Below, one piece after another: positions 59,824 through 64,000 of a stretch of DNA of 64,000 nucleotides; position 1 is the first letter of the stretch; each line of letters starts with the position of its first letter. Position numbers and translations under genes: made by a program. This DNA comes from Shewanella yunxiaonensis (lineage in GTDB: Bacteria; Pseudomonadota; Gammaproteobacteria; Enterobacterales; Shewanellaceae): the NCBI RefSeq assembly GCF_018223345.1, contig NZ_CP073587.1, positions 2,329,001 through 2,393,000 of the forward strand, written 5' to 3'. The notes under the pieces are model-generated. The model had not been told where the DNA came from. It made no database searches and worked only from the letters and a program-made list of their open reading frames with translations.

Positions 59824-60567
59824 ATGATCATTCTGGTTGGTGGAGAAAAAGGTGGCAGTGGTAAAAGTTGCGTCGCACAGAACCTTGCGGTGTTTTTAGC
59901 AAAGGAATGTGGCGCTGCGGTCATTATGGTGGACTGCGATCCCCAACGAACCACCTCTGACTGGATCCAGGCACGCAACCAACACCCAGAATTAACCAGT
60001 ATTAACTGTGTGCAGTTATACGGAAAAATTCGTAATGATCTCCTTAGCCTCGAGCAACATTACGACGTAGTAATTGTCGATTGTGGTGGACAAGATAATC
60101 TGGCCCTGCGTGCCACCATGTCTGTTGCATCGCATGTGTTGATGCCATTACGCCCGAAACGTCGTGACCTTAAGACCGTCAGCCATATGGATGATGTAGT
60201 GGCTACCTGTATGATGATTAACCCCAAGATGCAAGCATCCTTTGTAATTACTCAATGCCCTAACCTGCCAAGTCAGGCTGGACGTATTGATGAAGCGAAA
60301 GAGGTTTGCCGCACTTATGACATCAACGTGCTGGACAATGTCACCTTCAGCCGCAATATCTACGATGATAGTGAAGAATCAGGTCGTTCCGTGTTGGAAA
60401 TTGAACCAAAAGGTAAAGCTGCGGATGAAATTCGTGGTATTGCCTGTGAAGTGCTGCAGGTCAACAGCGCGGCAGAACTTCGCAAAAAATTCATGAACCT
60501 TAAAGTCAACGCTATGGGGGCGCAGTATGGGTCTGGCAGATCTGAAGAAAAACGCTACGCAATGTAA
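59824..60567 (+). CDS. ParA-family ATPase (orphan chromosomal, ParF-like)
   Basis: A 247-residue ATPase with the deviant Walker A EKGGSGKS (Lys9 signature, Lys14), Walker A' MVDCDPQRTTSDW near 37-47, and VVIVDCGGQD near 82-91. It lacks an N-terminal DNA-binding extension, like the type Ib plasmid protein ParF. I start at ATG 59824 with GAGGAA upstream; the frame is open back to 59710 without family content. The C-terminal 14 codons overlap the next gene by 41 nt in another frame. It is not near oriC-type genes, so it is not the chromosomal ParA of the ParAB system. A role in positioning a cargo or a plasmid relic is inferred. Confidence 0.88.
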   Translation: MIILVGGEKGGSGKSCVAQNLAVFLAKECGAAVIMVDCDPQRTTSDWIQARNQHPELTSINCVQLYGKIRNDLLSLEQHYDVVIVDCGGQDNLALRATMSVASHVLMPLRPKRRDLKTVSHMDDVVATCMMINPKMQASFVITQCPNLPSQAGRIDEAKEVCRTYDINVLDNVTFSRNIYDDSEESGRSVLEIEPKGKAADEIRGIACEVLQVNSAAELRKKFMNLKVNAMGAQYGSGRSEEKRYAM

Positions 60568-60931
60568 TCGTGCGGCAAGCGTACAGAATTTGCGTCCATC
60601 CATAGACGAATTTATTGAGGACGCCATCCTTTATGCGCTCGGCAAAGAGCGCCGTTACGAGCAACGACATGATGTTGTCGAACGTGACAACATCATCACT
60701 TTGCACCGTCATTTTGCTGGTCAGGACAATGAATTTCTGCCATCCCAGAATTCTTGTCCGCTGAAGCGGGCGACTTTTACCTTGGGTAGCCCAACCATCG
60801 AGCAATTGACGGATTTGTCTGTGGAAGCAGATGTATCGAAATCTCGGATGTTGAGATTTTTAACCAGTTACTTCGATAATCTGAGCCCACAACAGCGTAA
60901 GTTGTTGTATCAGCAGTTTATGGTTGACTAA
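60527..60931 (+). CDS. Ribbon-helix-helix-like partner of the ParA ATPase
   Basis: The 134-residue protein has at residues 80-118 a strand (RATFTLG) followed by two helices (TIEQLTDLSVEADVSKSRML, RFLTSYFDNLS), the pattern of ribbon-helix-helix DNA-binding dimers. The N-terminal half (1-75) is charged and helical. In type Ib par systems such a protein (ParG-like) is the centromere-binding partner of ParF-like ATPases. The start overlaps parA by 41 nt, which implies translational coupling. No database name is claimed. Confidence 0.7.
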   Translation: MGLADLKKNATQCNRAASVQNLRPSIDEFIEDAILYALGKERRYEQRHDVVERDNIITLHRHFAGQDNEFLPSQNSCPLKRATFTLGSPTIEQLTDLSVEADVSKSRMLRFLTSYFDNLSPQQRKLLYQQFMVD

Positions 60932-60974
60932 CTCCCTTGTTCTTCCTGAGTTCATACTAAAACTCCTACCAGTT

Positions 60975-61019
60975 GCTGACAGCTGCATATTTTTGTCTTT
61001 ATGCTGTCAGCTTTTTTTT
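60975..61019 (+). terminator. Terminator of the ParA pair
   Basis: GCTGACAGC (60975-60983) pairs with GCTGTCAGC (61003-61011), followed by T8. Confidence 0.87.
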
Positions 61020-61108
61020 ATCAATTTTACCGTTCACCGGCCTATTAAGCGCTGGCATCCGCCTATCAAGCAGCCTAAACTAATGTAAAAAAATCTCAGG
61101 TAAACATT

Positions 61109-61645
61109 ATGTTGAGTATAAGAAATTTAACATCCGCACTTTTGCCTGGTGCCTTAATGCTAGTTTTTTGTTCTCCGCTCTCGCTGGTATATGCGGATGA
61201 ACCCACCAATTTGAATCAAGTTTCCCACAATCCGCAGACGATAAAAGCAGACGCGGTGCTTGATCAGCTGCACCGAAGTGCTGCTGCCGCAGATTGGGAC
61301 AGCTATTTTGAGTTATTTACTGACGATGCCGGATTTGTTGGTACAGATATCTCTGAGCATTGGAGTATGCAAGATTTTGAACGTTATGCCAGAACCAGTA
61401 AGGGATGGAGCTACAAAACCCAGTCCCGAACAATGGTTCGCCACGGCGATGTCGTTGTCTTTGACGAAATTCTGGATAACACGAATTACGGTTTATGCCG
61501 GGGCACCGGCACTATGGTTCTGACCGAAGATGGCTGGAAAATTCTGCAATACCATCTCAGTTTCCCGATCCCAAATGAATTAGCCCCGAGGATCACCGAT
61601 CAAATTAAGGTCTTTCGTAAAAAAACAGCAGCTAAAGGCTCCTGA
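61109..61645 (+). CDS. Exported NTF2-fold (SnoaL-like) protein
   Basis: A 178-residue protein with a Sec signal (hydrophobic 12-28, cleavage near VYADE). The mature part is an NTF2-like cone: VLDQLHRSAAAADWDSYFELFTDDAGFVGTDISEHW (in pieces, about 50-86), MVRHGDVVVFDEILDN and CRGTGTMVLTEDGWKILQYHLSF. This resembles the SnoaL_3/DUF4440 proteins that bind small molecules; enzymatic function is unknown. It follows AGGTAAACATT. It overlaps the convergent HDOD gene by 14 bp. Confidence 0.82.
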   Translation: MLSIRNLTSALLPGALMLVFCSPLSLVYADEPTNLNQVSHNPQTIKADAVLDQLHRSAAAADWDSYFELFTDDAGFVGTDISEHWSMQDFERYARTSKGWSYKTQSRTMVRHGDVVVFDEILDNTNYGLCRGTGTMVLTEDGWKILQYHLSFPIPNELAPRITDQIKVFRKKTAAKGS

Positions 61646-63083
61646 ATGCCAGCGAGAAACAGAGATTCGCTAATTGGGCAACATGAGTAAAACTGTCGAA
61701 TTCTGCTTGGGTTATGTCACGGTTACTATTGGCGCGATCCCCATAAAAAATGCCAATAATTTTATTTTCGACCCGCAAAGGCGCCATCAGGAAGCCCAGC
61801 TCTGGCAACGTTCGTTGCAATAGGCTGCCTGCTGGCGGAAACTCTGGAGCGTTTTTACCTGACCAGCACGGTAATTGTCGCTCCAGACAATATTTAAGCA
61901 GCTGGGTTTCTTCATTAATTTCCAGTGCAAAATGTTGTTTCATCAACTCTGCATCATCACCGAGGGCAATTCTTGGCTGTAACCTTTTCCGGTTGGGTGA
62001 TAACAGCAACACCGCGCAACGATCCAATCCAATCCCATCTAGCATCCCTAGCAACGCGATTTGGATTACCTGATTAAAATCGGCTTTGTCCTGAGCTAAG
62101 GATGTCAGCTGTCTGAGTTTCTCCAATAACCCACTGATATTGGGCTCTCGTATCTGATATTGCGGAGGGGACGCCAGCTCGTTTAATACGCCATTCTTCG
62201 GCAAATATTCCATCAGCACTTTTGCACCATAGTCAGTTGTTAAACGCTGGGTATCTTCCAGACAATACTGCAAGCGCTTTTTAAACTCACCGGGAGTTAG
62301 TTGCATCAGTTCGGCACATTGTTGCAGACGCCGTTGCAACTCGGCAGAGGAGTCTTCGCCGCCCGCCATCGCATCGCTGAGTTTATTGGCAAGAAAAATA
62401 GTACGAACTTCTGGCGTGCGCGCATCAGGATTTACCAGTGACTTCATCAACAGTTCGCCTAGCCCCCAGTTTCTGGCGAGCCCCTGCGTCAGCTGATTAA
62501 AGGAAATGCCCAAGTATTCACGAGTGGTCGTTAAACGACACATATTGTCACTGCACTTGTTTAACAAACTATCCAGTTCATCTGCCTGCTGACCAGCAGC
62601 ACTCCAGAATGCACTTTCACCGAGTTGGTATAACAAGGCTGCGATAAATGCTTCTTCCTGCAGTTCCTCATCATGCTCAGCCAACATCATCTTGGTCAAC
62701 ATGGCTGACTGAAAGGAATTGGCCATTAACTTAAGCAATCGATGATAAACAGACTCCGACATATTCTTGCTTTCCAGCAAGCTGGTCAGCAATTTCGCCG
62801 TTATGCAGATATTGCGGATTACATCAAAGCCGAGCACAACAGCAGCACGACTTACCGTCGTCACCTGACTGATGCCTTTGTTGTAAATAGCACTATTAGC
62901 CACCCGCAGCACCCGCGAAGTCAGGGCATTATCGTGCATAATACTGCGCCCCAAGACCCCCATCGAGGACACATCATCTTTCGCAAGCTGCTCGAGTGTG
63001 CGGATCATGGAACCAAGAGCAGGCATCTCCTGCTCACTGATACGACGCACCCAAAAATCCGCGCCTTGTGGATTTGTTTTCAA
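61632..63083 (-). CDS. HDOD-GAF domain protein
   Basis: The product has 483 residues, with an N-terminal HDOD domain (about 15-220, LRVANSAIYNKGISQVTTVSRAAVVLGFDVIRN in pieces) and a GAF-like domain in the last third (about 330-480, DRCAVLLLSPNRKRLQPRIALG, IIGIFYGDR). HDOD proteins act in signalling and stress regulation, often alongside c-di-GMP. Its HD catalytic pairs are not obvious, as is normal for HDOD. Convergent with the NTF2-like gene and upstream of the aceA terminator. Confidence 0.87.
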   Translation of the reverse strand: MKTNPQGADFWVRRISEQEMPALGSMIRTLEQLAKDDVSSMGVLGRSIMHDNALTSRVLRVANSAIYNKGISQVTTVSRAAVVLGFDVIRNICITAKLLTSLLESKNMSESVYHRLLKLMANSFQSAMLTKMMLAEHDEELQEEAFIAALLYQLGESAFWSAAGQQADELDSLLNKCSDNMCRLTTTREYLGISFNQLTQGLARNWGLGELLMKSLVNPDARTPEVRTIFLANKLSDAMAGGEDSSAELQRRLQQCAELMQLTPGEFKKRLQYCLEDTQRLTTDYGAKVLMEYLPKNGVLNELASPPQYQIREPNISGLLEKLRQLTSLAQDKADFNQVIQIALLGMLDGIGLDRCAVLLLSPNRKRLQPRIALGDDAELMKQHFALEINEETQLLKYCLERQLPCWSGKNAPEFPPAGSLLQRTLPELGFLMAPLRVENKIIGIFYGDRANSNRDITQAEFDSFTHVAQLANLCFSLAFRSL

Positions 63084-63212
63084 CGCATTACCTTCAGGGA
63101 AAGATTATCCGGCAAATTCAATACCGGTTTATTGTTGTATAAACATAACTCACGCTGCAGCAATTTACATTCAAGTAACAGAAATTTTCCTGAAATTTCA
63201 GCGGGTATGAAC

Positions 63213-63237
63213 AAAAAAGCGGCGCAAAAGCGCCGCT
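63213..63237 (-). terminator. Terminator of aceA
   Basis: AGCGGCGC-AAAA-GCGCCGCT is a perfect 8-bp stem followed by T6 on the minus strand, 21 bp past the aceA stop. Confidence 0.88.
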
Positions 63238-63257
63238 CGGCATACACGATAAAGGAC

Positions 63258-64000
63258 TCAGAACTGCGCTTCCTCTGTTGATCCCGTGAGCGCCGTTACC
63301 GAAGAGCTACCGCCCTGGATAACATTGGTGACTTTATCAAAGTAACCGGTACCCACTTCCTGTTGATGTGCCACAAAGGTGTAGCCTTTTTCAGCGGCGG
63401 CAAATTCAGGCTGTTGAACTTTTTCCACGTAGTGTTTCATACCTTCGCCACGGGCATATTCGTATGCCAGATCGAACATGTTGAACCACATATTATGGAT
63501 CCCCGCCAACGTAATGAACTGATATTTATAGCCCATATCCGACAAGGCCTGCTGGAAACGTGCGATGGTGGCATCATCCAAGTTTTTCTTCCAGTTAAAG
63601 GACGGTGAGCAGTTGTAGGCTAACAGCTTGCCGGGGAACTTGGCATGAATTGCCTCAGCAAAGCGACGCGCCTCCTCAAGATCTGGCTTCGCCGTTTCAC
63701 ACCATACCAAGTCAGCGTAAGGGCAATATGCCAAACCGCGAGCAATCGCCTGCTCAAGTCCCGCGCGCACCCGGTAAAACCCTTCGGAGGTACGCTCACC
63801 AGTGATAAAGTCACTATCATATGGATCACAATCAGAGGTCAGCAGATCCGCCGCATTGGCATCTGTACGGGCAATGACTAAGGTTTCCACTCCCGCCACA
63901 TCTGCGGCCAGTCTTGCCGCCACCAGCTTCTGTACCGCTTCCTGCGTCGGCACCAACACCTTACCGCCCATATGACCGCATTTTTTAACTGAAGCAAGCT
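63258..64000 (-). CDS. aceA: Isocitrate lyase, C-terminal part (cut by window edge)
   Basis: The last 247 codons of isocitrate lyase, which splits isocitrate to succinate and glyoxylate in the glyoxylate shunt. The frame continues to the right edge. The active-site motif KKCGHMGG (Cys195 of E. coli) is just inside at about 63965-63986, followed by [26 protein letters not shown] (in pieces), NCSPSFNW and the C-terminal GSTEEAQF. It is about 90% similar by eye to E. coli AceA. aceB is not inside the window. Confidence 0.96.
   Translation of the reverse strand, partial: LASVKKCGHMGGKVLVPTQEAVQKLVAARLAADVAGVETLVIARTDANAADLLTSDCDPYDSDFITGERTSEGFYRVRAGLEQAIARGLAYCPYADLVWCETAKPDLEEARRFAEAIHAKFPGKLLAYNCSPSFNWKKNLDDATIARFQQALSDMGYKYQFITLAGIHNMWFNMFDLAYEYARGEGMKHYVEKVQQPEFAAAEKGYTFVAHQQEVGTGYFDKVTNVIQGGSSSVTALTGSTEEAQF

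Overview
The window reads as a contiguous piece of a gammaproteobacterial chromosome, almost certainly Shewanella or a very close relative. The main support is the branched-chain amino-acid/acyl-CoA degradation operon ivdABCDEFG lying directly beside metA, an arrangement I recall from Shewanella. Other support comes from E. coli-like proteins in the gammaproteobacterial order rlmN-pilW-rodZ-ispG-hisS-yfgM-bamB-der, cydABX, and the long-form PstC-like permease at the left edge. No rRNA, tRNA, CRISPR array, insertion sequence or prophage was recognised. Both edges cut genes: a PstC-like permease on the left and aceA on the right.

Layout. 1-2.1 kb: permease fragment, a double-ACT (GcvR-like) protein and a cysteine-rich DUF2797 protein. 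2.3-5.3 kb: a tight three-gene unit of a CstA-family transporter, a 90-residue protein ending in Cys-Cys, and a cysteine-free ArsA/Get3-like ATPase. 5.3-10.8 kb: ABC-F protein YbiT, then a five-metal-domain copper ATPase CopA divergent from its regulator CueR with a classical 19-bp-spacer operator. 10.8-13.1 kb: a lipoprotein S9 peptidase and a small membrane protein. 13.3-20.9 kb: the ivd operon with a LiuR-like palindrome upstream. 21.1-23.8 kb: metA with a MetJ box, an SDR-fold protein lacking the catalytic tyrosine, and ompW with an FNR/EtrA-type box. 24.3-28.3 kb: cytochrome bd oxidase cydABX with a 1.2 kb AT-rich upstream region carrying CRP- and FNR-type sites.

28.3-39.4 kb: purL, mltF, tadA, guaBA and xseA. 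39.4-48.3 kb: the der-bamB-yfgM-hisS-ispG-rodZ-pilW-rlmN housekeeping cluster. 48.5-54.2 kb: a CBS/DUF21 membrane protein, a 5'-nucleotidase-like enzyme without signal peptide, a LysR regulator divergent from a DoxX-pirin pair, and a GNAT enzyme. 54.3-58.1 kb: a three-subunit FAD/FeS/triheme cytochrome sugar- or alcohol-dehydrogenase. 58.7-64 kb: an NrfJ-like periplasmic protein, DUF3820, an orphan chromosomal ParA-type ATPase overlapping a ribbon-helix-helix-like partner, an exported NTF2-fold protein, an HDOD-GAF protein and isocitrate lyase.

Themes: respiration and redox control (cyd, ompW, the dehydrogenase), acyl-CoA and glyoxylate carbon flow (ivd, aceA, cstA), purine synthesis, and envelope biogenesis. 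The least explained units are the CstA/CC-tail/ArsA operon, the ParA/ribbon-helix-helix pair after its AT-rich leader, the DUF2797 protein, and the structured AT-rich gap upstream of cydA.
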